Shown here in pieces: positions 17,900-27,072 of a stretch of DNA of 64,000 nt; within the stretch, counting starts at the first letter, position 1; the number at the start of each line of letters is the position of its first letter. The position numbers were made by a program, and so were the translations under genes. The DNA is taken from the NCBI GenBank assembly GCA_029552745.1, contig JAKPDK010000152.1:345902-409901 (forward strand), given 5' to 3'. The notes below the pieces were generated by a model. That model ran no database searches and was not told where the DNA came from. It was given only the letters and a program-made list of their open reading frames with translations. This stretch comes from Candidatus Hydrogenedentota bacterium (GTDB taxonomy: Bacteria; Hydrogenedentota; Hydrogenedentia; Hydrogenedentales; SLHB01).

Positions 17900-18604
17900 T
17901 CACGCCCGATTCAAATGACGATTGTGATAAGGCAACAGAATGACGAACCCTCGCTCGGGCTGGTAGAATATAGTCCCATCGTGTTCCTGAACTATAGTTT
18001 GTGCCAGCGAAAGCCCCAGTCCAAAATGGAGTTCACTTTTTGTCGTGAAATAGGGCTCAAAGATTTTTTGGTGAAGCTCAGTGGGTATGGGTTCGCCAGA
18101 ATCCCAAATGGCAAACTCTACTGAATCGCCATTCTTGCAAACGGACATGCGTAGAAGTTTGTGCTCAACGCCTTGGATCGAATCAAGCGCATTCATTAGC
18201 AGGTAAACCAAAGCCAAGGTGATTTTGGGCAAGTCTACCGCAACCGTGCCCAAATCTCCTTGGAAATTGCGCTCAATGTTAACCCCTTGGGTGCGAATAG
18301 TGTACTGCAAGAGACTCAGAGCACGTTCCGCCAGTTGAGCAGGGTCAATGATTCGGATGTCTGTTCTCTCTTTACGGGCAATATCCGTGAGTGCGCCTAC
18401 TAACAAAGTGGCTTTTCGCACAGCAGAGATGATTTCCCGTAACATTCGCTGGGATTCAACAGAAATACTAGGATCAACTGAAAGCAGTTCCGAGTAAGCC
18501 AATATGACCCCCAACAAATTATTTACGTCGTGAGAGACACTATTGACACACATGCCGACTTGCGCATAGCGGAACAATTTGGCTATTCGTTCATCATCCG
18601 TCAT
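17900..18604 (-). CDS. Soluble histidine kinase (HisKA-HATPase), no sensor domain
   Basis: The protein has 234 residues. The H-box is SVSHDVNNLLGVI, with phospho-acceptor His at about residue 27. The ATPase domain shows the N-box LLMNALDSI, G1 IWDSGEPI, F-box FEPYFTTK and G2 GLGLSLAQTIV. There is no membrane span and no PAS, GAF or receiver domain, so its signal must come from a partner. No response regulator is adjacent. The ATG at 18604 follows AGAAGGAAA. It may be a NtrB-like or orphan kinase; partner unknown. Confidence 0.88.
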   Translation of the reverse strand: MTDDERIAKLFRYAQVGMCVNSVSHDVNNLLGVILAYSELLSVDPSISVESQRMLREIISAVRKATLLVGALTDIARKERTDIRIIDPAQLAERALSLLQYTIRTQGVNIERNFQGDLGTVAVDLPKITLALVYLLMNALDSIQGVEHKLLRMSVCKNGDSVEFAIWDSGEPIPTELHQKIFEPYFTTKSELHFGLGLSLAQTIVQEHDGTIFYQPERGFVILLPYHNRHLNRA

Positions 18605-18722
18605 CTCATTTCCTTCTATATTTGATACCCTATTCGGCACCCCTGCATGCGTTATTTTTGTCCAAAAAGATCCCCCGCGTCAAAACTTTTTTGAGAAGCA
18701 AAAAAAGAAAACTAGAAGATGC

Positions 18723-19682
18723 TCAGAAACCCTGCGTATCTTCTGGCGATAACGGAATGATTGCGTCAGGCTTAACTATCTGTTGCTGAGGGCGCCCTAG
18801 TTCATCTTGGGCTACTACCAAGGCCCACTCAGGACCTGAAGCCGCTGGCAAAGGAAATAGCATCGGTTGGATAGGTGGGGAGAACAGACCGATATCTTTC
18901 CCGCGACGTGCCGGTATAGACATTCTTGCATGATCGTCGTCTTCTTCGGAAGAAAAGAGGTCGAGCGGAAAACCTTGAGAAGCATCCTCAGATCCTATCT
19001 TGAGTTTCTTCTTTCTTTTTTTGAACCATTGAATCTGATTCCTAAGCATATGAGCCACGAGGCTCCTGGTCGGCAGATTTTGCTCACCAGCTAGTTTTTG
19101 GACTTGTTCCACCAAATCCCTAGGAAGTGTTAGCGAAACATAGTTTGCCTGCCTTTTTTTTCTATGAGACACGGCTTCCGCAGGCGATTGTGTCGATTTG
19201 TCGTCATCGTCTTTCCAAGGAATTGTAATGGGTATTTGAAGTTGGTCGTTGCTTGGAGAAATTGCCACCACTTCAAAGCGGGCACGTTTCATTTCGACCA
19301 CAGTTAAATAGTCTTCCAGCGCCTGTCTAATGACTTTCGAACGGTTTCTTTGGGTGGTAATCGCACAGATAGCTTCGATTTCTTTCTCATCTGAAGGAGA
19401 GATGCGAATCTCGAAAGAAGCCTCAGCCGGTTCTTTGGTTCCTTTACTCGTGGGAACGGGGTTACTTTGGTTATTGAAATCAGACATCTCACCCGTTTCG
19501 GCTTTCAAAAACGCCACCCGAAACCCCCGCGACTTAACCACAACAAGCGAGTAATACACTGATAGAGCCGCCCGTACCGCGCGGCTGCGTGTCCTCAGAT
19601 TGGTAACAGACATTAGAAAATCAAGTCGCTCTAAATCGCATTTCCTGAGGCGAACTCTAAACCTTCTTGACGGATGCTTCAT
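18723..19682 (-). CDS. Protein with three ribbon-helix-helix-like units (putative DNA-binding regulator)
   Basis: From the ATG at 19682 (GAGG eight bases before) the protein has 319 residues. Three segments each show a short strand, a helix, a turn with R/S and a second helix, the ribbon-helix-helix pattern. Unit 1 spans about residues 6-48 (FRVRLRKCDLERL, RTRSRAVRAALSVYYSLV). Unit 2 spans about 88-130 (FEIRISPSDEKEIEA, NRSKVIRQALEDYLTVV). Unit 3 spans about 180-222 (YVSLTLPRDLVEQVQKLA, TRSLVAHMLRNQIQWF). Units 1 and 2 share a following strand (GFRVAFLK, RFEVVAIS), suggesting duplication. A lysine patch (KKRKKKLK) follows unit 3, then a Pro-rich C-terminal tail. RHH proteins normally have one unit and dimerise. 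Its targets are unknown. The frame extends upstream to a TTG at 19793 without homology. Confidence 0.7.
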   Translation of the reverse strand: MKHPSRRFRVRLRKCDLERLDFLMSVTNLRTRSRAVRAALSVYYSLVVVKSRGFRVAFLKAETGEMSDFNNQSNPVPTSKGTKEPAEASFEIRISPSDEKEIEAICAITTQRNRSKVIRQALEDYLTVVEMKRARFEVVAISPSNDQLQIPITIPWKDDDDKSTQSPAEAVSHRKKRQANYVSLTLPRDLVEQVQKLAGEQNLPTRSLVAHMLRNQIQWFKKRKKKLKIGSEDASQGFPLDLFSSEEDDDHARMSIPARRGKDIGLFSPPIQPMLFPLPAASGPEWALVVAQDELGRPQQQIVKPDAIIPLSPEDTQGF

Positions 19683-19958
19683 CCTGCGAACCTCGGTTGT
19701 TTCGGAGAGGCCTTCCAGATAATTCTGAAAACAACTTGCCAGTTTCCCATCGAAGCTACTGAACCCTATTATAGTCTCCTTCAAATAAAACAAAAAGCGT
19801 GTTGCCGTCAGGAAGTGTGCAGCATGGGACTCTGTTAAGGAAAGAGCTCATGGTGAGCCCAACGTAAGCTACTCAGCACGAATAATGCATCACGTTCCGT
19901 GCTTTTGCGCGGCTTTACAAAGGTTGCTACTTATTCTTACCTTAAATCTTCGGACTCT

Positions 19959-20732
19959 TTACCAAGCCTGTGGTGGCGGGTTGGAAGGTGCCCCTCCAGG
20001 CCCAGGCGGAGGTGGAGGAACAGTGTCTTTTGCTGGCGGCGGCGGACTACCATCATGAGGAATTGGGTTCCCCGGAAGTTCATTTCGGCGACCTCCGTTC
20101 CATTCCTGGATACGTTTCCTAAGTTCACCCCGGATGGCTTCTTTGTCTCCACCTTGGAACTCGCGGGCACGCTCAAGAAGCTTACGCATGTCGCGCTCGA
20201 AATCTTGCATAAAAAGAAGAAGTTTCGCGCGTTGCGTTATAGTTAAGTCTTGCCCGGCCTTTTTCAACAAGTCTCTTCGTGCGTAGAAGCTCTCCTCCTC
20301 CAGTTTACTGAGGTCATTTAAAACCTGCTCTATTTCCGCTTCGGGCGCATTTTTGTTGACCTTGTCTCGCAATTGCTCCATCATCTGGTTACGTTTTTCC
20401 CAAAGATCTGAAATTTGCTTCTTCAGATCATCATATCGCCGCATCAGCATTACGGTTTGCTCATCCGTCAACTCTAGAGCGCGGGACAGTCGGAAAATCC
20501 TAACCGTGTCTATGAGCTCTTTAAGGTCTTTATCTTCCCAATCCGGTCCCATAGGACCCTTGTGCCCCTTAGGTCCTCCCATCCCAGGCCCCATTCCTTC
20601 ATGTTTGCCCGGCGGTTTTGGACCTGGCGCAGGACTGCCCACAGGCGGCGGCTCCTGGGCGTACATACTTTGCGCCAGTGCAACACTCAACATAATGACA
20701 ACTCCAACCAAGACGCGAATACTACGTTCCAT
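19959..20732 (-). CDS. Periplasmic Spy/CpxP/ZraP-like helical protein
   Basis: The protein has 257 residues. A signal peptide ends in SMYAQ, followed by a Pro/Gly/Met/His-rich segment (GKHEGMGPGMGGPKGHKGP) that could bind metal. The core from about residue 65 to 200 is highly charged and helical, with LELTDEQ and DLTITQRAKLLLF. These resemble the LTxxQ motifs of Spy, CpxP and metal-sensing ZraP/CnrX proteins. The C-terminal tail is Pro-rich. It starts three bases after the anti-sigma gene, as the third gene of an ECF operon. This suggests an envelope-stress or metal sensor or chaperone acting with that sigma pair. Confidence 0.75.
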   Translation of the reverse strand: MERSIRVLVGVVIMLSVALAQSMYAQEPPPVGSPAPGPKPPGKHEGMGPGMGGPKGHKGPMGPDWEDKDLKELIDTVRIFRLSRALELTDEQTVMLMRRYDDLKKQISDLWEKRNQMMEQLRDKVNKNAPEAEIEQVLNDLSKLEEESFYARRDLLKKAGQDLTITQRAKLLLFMQDFERDMRKLLERAREFQGGDKEAIRGELRKRIQEWNGGRRNELPGNPIPHDGSPPPPAKDTVPPPPPGPGGAPSNPPPQAW

Positions 20733-20735
20733 CGC

Positions 20736-21377
20736 TCAACCCTCCAACACGTATTCCGCAAGCAAATCACGCATGGCGCCCACCTCACCATTCTCCAGCG
20801 AGTCTATAACCGTATAAAAATCCGATTCCTCTTCCAAGGTAGCAAGCATCCGACCAAAAACCTCCGGAGAGTATATGGAAGCATCAGCTATTTCGTATTC
20901 AACCTCACTCCCACTGGTATTGGGCTCGAACATATCGAAGGCCTCGCCTTGCCAAGGCAGCTCCTCCCCCTGTGCAATACGTGTGACAATTACCTCCGAT
21001 AAAACATCGGGATCTATCGCCGTAAATTGAGATTGAGTGTTCGAACCGGAACGTGTATCTTGTTTATAGACCTCAAAGAATAGGACTGTCGCTATGACAA
21101 GGAGCGCGGCCGCGGCGGCCGGCAGCCCAACCCATTGCCAACGCGGCCGGACGCGCTCCATGTCTAATTGAGCAACATTTTGCATAACCCGTACCGAAAA
21201 ATCGGGCGAAACACTTGGCGACGGTAAAGAACGCAACTGAGACGACAAAGCCTGTAGTTCTTGGAAATATGCAGCTGCCTCGGGGTCGGTCTGAATCAGT
21301 TCTCGAACTCTCTCAGGATGACGGGATTTCCCATCGTAGTACTCTGAAACAAGACGACGTAACCGTTTCTTTCTCAT
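20736..21377 (-). CDS. Transmembrane anti-sigma factor
   Basis: The protein has 213 residues. A cytoplasmic N-terminal region of about 80 residues (LVSEYYDGK, AAAYFQELQALSSQLRSLPSP) resembles the helical anti-sigma domain but lacks the HxxxCxxC zinc motif. One membrane span follows (VGLPAAAAALLVIATVLFF) and a roughly 110-residue acidic periplasmic domain. Its start overlaps the ECF sigma stop by four bases and the Spy-like gene follows at once. By position it should bind and silence the sigma factor until an envelope signal arrives. Confidence 0.82.
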   Translation of the reverse strand: MRKKRLRRLVSEYYDGKSRHPERVRELIQTDPEAAAYFQELQALSSQLRSLPSPSVSPDFSVRVMQNVAQLDMERVRPRWQWVGLPAAAAALLVIATVLFFEVYKQDTRSGSNTQSQFTAIDPDVLSEVIVTRIAQGEELPWQGEAFDMFEPNTSGSEVEYEIADASIYSPEVFGRMLATLEEESDFYTVIDSLENGEVGAMRDLLAEYVLEG

Positions 21378-21967
21378 GGTTCATTTCCTCCCAACTCCAT
21401 CAAACGTAAACGGAGTTGTTCCCGAGCACGCGACAAACGACTCTTGACCGTGCCGACCAATGTCCCAGTTACTCGCGCAATCTCCTCATAGTCCATTTGT
21501 TCCACCTCTCGTAACAGGATAACTTCTCTATGTTCCGGCGCCAATGCCAACAATGATCTTTGTATTTTCTCGTCCAGTTCGCCCATCTCCGCCGTTCTTC
21601 TCGGGTCTTGCCTCTCATCGGGCAGATACCATTCACCTTTTTCAAGGTCTCCTGCCAAAGAAAATGTTTTGCTTCGCCCGCGCCTTTCGGCATCCCGTAT
21701 CGCGTTCAACGTCAAATTGCGGGCTATGCCGAACAAGACCGTTGTGAACTTAGCTTTGGGTTTCAACTGTGGCAAAACTCGGTACAGCCGAACAAAACAC
21801 TCTTGCGCGACGTCCTCAGCATCCTGCAACGACCCGATCATTCGTTGGCAAAAATGAACTACTGGGGTCTGATAACGTCTCAGCAATTCCTCAAAGGCTC
21901 GCATTTCACCATTTTTGGCACGTTCAACTAAATCCCAGTCGGGAATTTCTGCGATGTCCTGGGACAT
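21374..21967 (-). CDS. ECF sigma factor (RpoE-like)
   Basis: The protein has 197 residues with sigma region 2 (AFEELLRRYQTPVVHFCQRMIGSLQDAEDVAQECFVRLY) and region 4 (LLALAPEHREVILLREVEQMDYEEIARV, VGTVKSRLSRAREQLR), joined by a variable linker. It would direct RNA polymerase to a small regulon in response to the envelope signal sensed by the next two genes. An AAGGTG site precedes the ATG. It overlaps the anti-sigma gene (ATGA). Confidence 0.95.
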   Translation of the reverse strand: MSQDIAEIPDWDLVERAKNGEMRAFEELLRRYQTPVVHFCQRMIGSLQDAEDVAQECFVRLYRVLPQLKPKAKFTTVLFGIARNLTLNAIRDAERRGRSKTFSLAGDLEKGEWYLPDERQDPRRTAEMGELDEKIQRSLLALAPEHREVILLREVEQMDYEEIARVTGTLVGTVKSRLSRAREQLRLRLMELGGNEP

Positions 21968-22051
21968 GTTTCACCTTATATAACACCAGTTTCGATAGCG
22001 AGTTCCAAAGAAATGACGAGTGACCACACAATACTTGGTCTAGCCGAGACG

Positions 22052-22462
22052 TTAATGCCGCTCTTCCCGGGACTCTGCGTCAAGTGATTGCCTTGCTTTG
22101 AGATACATCCCATCAAGTGCGGCAAATAGCGAGCCTGCTTCCAGAACAAAACCCGAGATTTCACCCTCAGGCAACAGACCCGTGTGTTCGACAAGTCGAA
22201 GTAGGTGTTGCAGATGTCGCGCTGATTGACGTGCTGAGGAAATGTGACTCAAATAAGACCGTTTACTGGAAGTCACCAGTGCGTCTCCAGTATCTTCCGA
22301 TAAAGAAATGGCCGCCACAGCAATCTGGTCAAGCAGAGGCCCCGGAAACACGTCCTTGACTTGCACAATCCAGCGTAACAGGTCCGCCGCGAATTTCATC
22401 GAACGTTGTGGCACATCCCGCGGACGAATTTCCTTTATGTCGGCAGTTCTTGTAAGTCGCAT
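22052..22462 (-). CDS. Divergent four-helix-bundle protein (S23/Avd-like)
   Basis: The protein has 136 residues and is predicted all-helical. RSMKFAADLLRWIVQVKDVFP, LLDQIAVAAISLSEDTGDAL, YLSHISSARQSARHLQHLLRL and ISGFVLEAGSLFAALDGMYLKAR line up with the helices of the S23 rRNA-intervening-sequence/Avd bundle family, though conservation is low. A strong GGGGAGGGG site precedes the ATG. It sits between the ECF operon and cysS. Family members probably bind nucleic acid or proteins, but the role here is unknown. A canonical member is at 63.6 kb. Confidence 0.55.
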   Translation of the reverse strand: MRLTRTADIKEIRPRDVPQRSMKFAADLLRWIVQVKDVFPGPLLDQIAVAAISLSEDTGDALVTSSKRSYLSHISSARQSARHLQHLLRLVEHTGLLPEGEISGFVLEAGSLFAALDGMYLKARQSLDAESREERH

Positions 22463-22508
22463 GATGTAGCCCCTCCCCAGAAACCCATGTTTAGGAATGC
22501 AAGCTTTC

Positions 22509-23912
22509 CTAGGTTCTTTTTTTCAAATTAGGACCGTTTGGCGTATCTTCAACAATCCATCCCAACTCTAATAGTTTCGCGCGAATTTCGTCTGCACGAG
22601 CAAAGTTCTTGTGCCGTCGTGCGGCAGCGCGTTCTTCAACCAAAGCGATAATCTGTTCCGGAATAGGTTCTGCTTGTAAAGGCGGAAAAAGCCCTGTAGC
22701 CTCGTGAAGTCGGTCAAGAAGCGCTGTTATTTCTTGGACGCCGTCTTTGCCGACGCGGTCATCATCCAACAACTTATTGGTCTGACGGATAAACTCGAAA
22801 ACAACTGCGAGAGCCGCCGAGATATTCAGATCATCGTCCATCGCATCGCAGAATGCCTTTTCACAGGCCTCAACTTCGGGTTTCACATCTACGCCTTGAG
22901 CCCGCTTTACCTGTTGCAAACGCCGCCGAAAATCCCAAATACGTTGTAACGCTTCTTTTGCCGAAGCAAGGCCCTCTTCAGAAAAATTCGACGGCTGCCT
23001 ATAATGCGTGGTACAAAGCGCCCAACGGATGACGCGAGGGTCGTGACCTCGTTCCAATAGGTCTCGTAGAGTTATCACGTTCCCTAATGATTTCGAAATC
23101 TTTTTGCCATCGATGTTCAAATGCGCGGCATGAAGCCAATACTTGACAAAGGGCTTTCCTGTGCACGCCTCGGCCTGAGCGATTTCGTTCTCATGATGAG
23201 GAAATATGAGGTCGACTCCTCCGCAGTGGATATCAAATGTCTCGCCAAGATATTTCATGCTCATGGCGGAGCATTCAATGTGCCAGCCTGGTCGGCCTTT
23301 CCCGATGGGAGTTTCCCAAAAAACGTCGCCATCGTCTTCGTCGTAACCTTTCCACAAAGCGAAATCTTTGGCGTTTTCCGTCTCGTATTCGTCCGAGTCG
23401 ACTCGTCCACTGGCACCGACCTCCAAAGACTCCACATCGAAATGACTTAACTTACCGTAGTCAGAAAAGGATGTCAGACGGAAATAGATACTATCACCTG
23501 CACGATAGGCATAACCCTTCGCCATCAATTGCTGGATCAACTCGACCATTTCACGAATGTGTTCAGTCGCTTTAGGAGTATGATGGGGCTTCAACGCTCC
23601 CAGAACGTCCAAATCCTCAAAGAACGCCTGAATATACCGGTGGGTCAATTCTTCACGCGATTGCCCGGTTTGCCGACAAGCACGAATTATCTTGTCTTCA
23701 ACGTCGGTTATGTTCATCACATGGGTAACACGATAACCTCGGTAGGTGAGATGACGTCGTAGAATATCTTCAAAAAGGAATGTTCGTAAGTTCCCAATGT
23801 GAGCATAGTTATAAACGGTCGGGCCACAAGCATAGATGCCCACATCAGGTGGCCGCAAAGGCTCAAAAACTTCTTTTTTCCTGGTCAGGGTGTTATAAAA
23901 ACGAATTGCCAT
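22509..23912 (-). CDS. cysS: Cysteinyl-tRNA synthetase
   Basis: The protein has 467 residues, the usual length. The class I HIGH box is in [19 protein letters not shown], where Cys is a zinc ligand. Further zinc-site segments are WHIECSAM and [10 protein letters not shown]. The KMSKS loop is KISKSLGN. It charges tRNA-Cys. The gene is single with its own upstream region of about 210 bases, divergent from the sugar-isomerase-like gene. Confidence 0.97.
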   Translation of the reverse strand: MAIRFYNTLTRKKEVFEPLRPPDVGIYACGPTVYNYAHIGNLRTFLFEDILRRHLTYRGYRVTHVMNITDVEDKIIRACRQTGQSREELTHRYIQAFFEDLDVLGALKPHHTPKATEHIREMVELIQQLMAKGYAYRAGDSIYFRLTSFSDYGKLSHFDVESLEVGASGRVDSDEYETENAKDFALWKGYDEDDGDVFWETPIGKGRPGWHIECSAMSMKYLGETFDIHCGGVDLIFPHHENEIAQAEACTGKPFVKYWLHAAHLNIDGKKISKSLGNVITLRDLLERGHDPRVIRWALCTTHYRQPSNFSEEGLASAKEALQRIWDFRRRLQQVKRAQGVDVKPEVEACEKAFCDAMDDDLNISAALAVVFEFIRQTNKLLDDDRVGKDGVQEITALLDRLHEATGLFPPLQAEPIPEQIIALVEERAAARRHKNFARADEIRAKLLELGWIVEDTPNGPNLKKRT

Positions 23913-24125
23913 AGTCTGTCTGTTCCGTGCTCCAGTATCAGTTAAGTTTTGTTGATTCTATATTTGTTAAGGCAGAACTTCAATTCGGCCGTGAATCTAC
24001 TCGACATTTGGTTTTACTTCTTTTCTGCTGTAGGATAGTTATGTTAGTTTGTCAAGAAGGCTGCTTGGGTGGTTTTTCATCAAGAGTCTACAGGAACCTA
24101 TCGTTCAAATAAGGAGTCCAAGACT

Positions 24126-24905
24126 ATGAAGTTGGGCATGGTAACCTATAACATGGGCAAGGACATGACCTTGCCCGAACTGATCGATTTTTGTCAAAAG
24201 ACAGGACTGGAAGGGGTGGAGCTGAGGACCTCCCACAAGCATGGTGTAGAACTGGAACTTAGTAAGGAGGAACGAGCTAACGTCCGAGCAATGTTCGCCG
24301 ACAGCCCCGTAACTCTTGCCGGATTAGGTTCTACCTATGAATTTCACAATCCCGACCCAGTAAAAGTCAAGGAAAACATCGAAGGGGCCATTGCCTATGC
24401 CCAGCTTGCCGCTGACGTCGGAGCCCAAGGGATTAAGGTGCGCCCAAACGGTCTGCCGGAAGGAGTACCGGTGGAAAAGACTTGCGAACAGATAGGAAAA
24501 GCTTTGAGACAGATAGCTACTTTTGCGGAGGGCATTGGAGTACAAGTCCGATTGGAAGTGCACGGGAAGGGCTCGAGCGACCCCGGCCTGGTCCGGAAAA
24601 TGATGGACTATGCGGATCACCCTAATGCCTTGGTTTGTTGGAATTCTAATGCCTCGGACATGGATGAAAACAAAAGCATCGACAAAAGTTTTGAATTGTT
24701 AAAGCATAAAATAGCCCTTGTACACATAACCGATATCGGCATTTACCAATACCCATGGCAAGACCTATTTAACAAGCTGAAGAGTATTAATTATCAGGGC
24801 TTTTGTTTGGCTGAGATTTCTTACAACGAGCAGCCCGAACGTTTCATGAAATACTATCGCACCCTTTTTGACCTGTATACGGGCCGTTATCACTGGCCGC
24901 AGTAA
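24126..24905 (+). CDS. Sugar phosphate isomerase/epimerase-like TIM-barrel protein
   Basis: This 259-residue protein fits the xylose-isomerase-like TIM-barrel family (AP endonuclease 2 superfamily). Visible features are KLGMVTYNMGKDMTLPELI at the start, GLEGVELRTSHKHGVE, VRLEVHGKGSSDPG, CWNSNASDMDENK, LVHITDI and GFCLAEISYNEQP, which hold the usual Glu, His and Asp metal ligands. The ATG at 24126 follows AAGGAG. There is no signal peptide, unlike many family members. Substrate unknown. recG begins 26 bases after its stop. Confidence 0.85.
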   Translation: MKLGMVTYNMGKDMTLPELIDFCQKTGLEGVELRTSHKHGVELELSKEERANVRAMFADSPVTLAGLGSTYEFHNPDPVKVKENIEGAIAYAQLAADVGAQGIKVRPNGLPEGVPVEKTCEQIGKALRQIATFAEGIGVQVRLEVHGKGSSDPGLVRKMMDYADHPNALVCWNSNASDMDENKSIDKSFELLKHKIALVHITDIGIYQYPWQDLFNKLKSINYQGFCLAEISYNEQPERFMKYYRTLFDLYTGRYHWPQ

Positions 24906-24931
24906 GACAAGATGACGACGAGAGTAAGGCA

Positions 24932-27013
24932 GTGAGAATCCAAGAGGATGCTGGACCTAGTTCAGCGGATGCCTTTTGGGGGGCTTCACCACAGACTTTG
25001 CCAGGTATCGGCGAAAAACGTGCCGAATTATTCCACCAAGCAGGTATAAAATGTCTTGGCGACCTGCTTTTTTATTTTCCTCGAGATTACTCCGATCGAA
25101 CGACCCTCAACTGCATCAAAGACGCTACCTTAGGCAGGACGCTTACATTTGTCGGAGAGGCAGTCCATACCCGAACAGTAAGATTGAGACGGAATCTTGT
25201 GCTTGTCGAAACCCTCTTTCGTGACACAACGGGTGAAATTAGGGCGATATGGTTCGGGAGACCTTTTTTGCAGCAGGTATTTCGTCCGAACACCCGAGCT
25301 TTATTGACAGGCAATATTACCGAACGTAAGGGGCTTGTTCTTTCAAATCCCGAATATGAACTTTTGTCCGAAGAAGACGAGAAGGATGAAGATCTGGGAC
25401 GAATTGTGCCGATTTACCGTTTGTCAGGAGGGCTGACCCAACGCTTGCTTCGCCGAACAATTGCGCTGGCTTTGGATAAGCTTCCAAACCCTATTCCGGA
25501 AACACTGCCCGATGACCTCAGACTAAAACACGGTTATCCCTGCATACGAGAAGCGCTTTTTGACGTACACTTCCCGGCAACCTTACAAAAGGCAAAAACT
25601 GCGCGCGACCGGTTCGCCTACGAAGAGCTACTGGCTATCCAGCTTGGCATTCTTATGTCGCGACGCGAAAGAATTGAACAAGAAAAGGGCATCTGTCATA
25701 CGGTTAATGGCCCTTTGCTGACACAATTTCGGAAGAAGCTCCCGTTTGCATTGACGACAGCCCAGCAACGTGCCGTGAAGGATCTTCTGACTGACATGAC
25801 CTCACCGCGGCCCATGGCGCGGCTGTTACACGGAGACGTCGGGTGTGGCAAAACAATTGTGGCAATTCATGCGGTTTTAGCAGCTGTTGATGGGGGATAT
25901 CAGACCGCCGTCATGGCGCCGACAGAGATACTCGCCGAACAACACTACTATACTTTACAAAGATACCTGAAGCCGTTAGGAGTTCCCGTTGCTTTGCTGA
26001 CAGGAAGTGTTTCGAATCCCGCCCTGTTGCGACAAGAAATGAGAGAAGGAAAATATCCGGTTGTCGTAGGAACCCACGCGCTCGTCCAAGAGACAACAGA
26101 ATTTTCAAGACTCGGTCTCGTGGTAGTCGACGAACAACATCGCTTTGGGGTGGTGCAAAGAGAGAAACTTGTTTCAAAGGGTTATAGACCAGACGTTCTC
26201 CACATGACTGCCACGCCGATACCCAGAACTCTGGCGCTGACCGTCTACGGTGGGATGGACATAACGGTTGTTGATGAAATGCCCCCGGGGCGAAGCCCCG
26301 TGAAAACCATACATGTACAAAAAAAAGACCTTCCGCGACTTTACGAATTTGTTAAAAAGGAAATTGCTCAAGGATTTCAAGCTTATTATGTTTGCCCGTT
26401 AATAGAAGAATCGCAAAATCGGAACTCCGCCGCACTCACAAAACATTATAGAGAAATGTCGCAAGGGGTATTTGCTGGATTGCGCACGGCAATGATACAT
26501 GGTCGCATGACGAGACAAGAAAAAGAAATGCTAATGGAGCAATTTCGGCGACGTGAGTTGGACATCCTCTTCAGTACAAGCGTTGTAGAGGTAGGGATAG
26601 ACTGCCCGAATGCAACCATAATGATAATAGAAGACGCCCCGCACTTCGGCCTGTCCCAGTTACATCAGCTTCGCGGACGCGTGGGAAGAAGCAACCGTCC
26701 ATCTTACTGTTTCTTGCTTGGAACCCCCAGGACATCGGAAGGCAAAAAGCGGATCGACGTGATGTGCAAAACTTCAAACGGCTTCGAAATCGCAGAAGAA
26801 GACCTCAAATTGCGGGGACCGGGAGAGTTTACCGGCGTCCGCCAAACAGGTCTAAGCGATCTCCAAATTGCTGACTTAATCCGCGATACTCGCTTGTTGG
26901 AGTCGGCAAGAAAAGACGCCGAAGCGATCCTCATGAGTAGTAGGGCCGAAATCATGAGCAAATTCCTCACGCTATGGGAAAAGGCCGAACGATTTAGAAG
27001 ACTAAGTTTGTAA
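24932..27013 (+). CDS. recG: ATP-dependent DNA helicase RecG
   Basis: The protein has 693 residues, normal for RecG. The N-terminal wedge/OB region begins LPGIGEKRAELFHQAGIK. The helicase core shows Walker A GDVGCGKTIVA, DEQH in place of the DEAD box, TATPIPRTLALT, and motif VI QLRGRVGRS. It remodels stalled replication forks and Holliday junctions. The start is a GTG with a close AAGG, so a slightly different start is possible. Confidence 0.95.
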   Translation: MRIQEDAGPSSADAFWGASPQTLPGIGEKRAELFHQAGIKCLGDLLFYFPRDYSDRTTLNCIKDATLGRTLTFVGEAVHTRTVRLRRNLVLVETLFRDTTGEIRAIWFGRPFLQQVFRPNTRALLTGNITERKGLVLSNPEYELLSEEDEKDEDLGRIVPIYRLSGGLTQRLLRRTIALALDKLPNPIPETLPDDLRLKHGYPCIREALFDVHFPATLQKAKTARDRFAYEELLAIQLGILMSRRERIEQEKGICHTVNGPLLTQFRKKLPFALTTAQQRAVKDLLTDMTSPRPMARLLHGDVGCGKTIVAIHAVLAAVDGGYQTAVMAPTEILAEQHYYTLQRYLKPLGVPVALLTGSVSNPALLRQEMREGKYPVVVGTHALVQETTEFSRLGLVVVDEQHRFGVVQREKLVSKGYRPDVLHMTATPIPRTLALTVYGGMDITVVDEMPPGRSPVKTIHVQKKDLPRLYEFVKKEIAQGFQAYYVCPLIEESQNRNSAALTKHYREMSQGVFAGLRTAMIHGRMTRQEKEMLMEQFRRRELDILFSTSVVEVGIDCPNATIMIIEDAPHFGLSQLHQLRGRVGRSNRPSYCFLLGTPRTSEGKKRIDVMCKTSNGFEIAEEDLKLRGPGEFTGVRQTGLSDLQIADLIRDTRLLESARKDAEAILMSSRAEIMSKFLTLWEKAERFRRLSL

Positions 27014-27072
27014 GTTTCTTTTCCTTTTCAAAAAATTGCATAAGGCTCTCCAACACTTGAAGGAATTAATGT

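Noticed and set aside
19760..19793. TATAAT with AAGGAG upstream of the RHH gene as a longer coding start (TTG at 19793)
   Set aside because: The first 37 residues show no fold or homology, and no start codon follows AAGGAG at a proper distance. TATAAT might be a -10 box but no good -35 was found.
21968..22010. GGAAC box upstream of the ECF sigma gene as an autoregulated ECF promoter
   Set aside because: The best -10 at the right spacing would put transcription start inside or next to the ribosome-binding site, leaving almost no leader.
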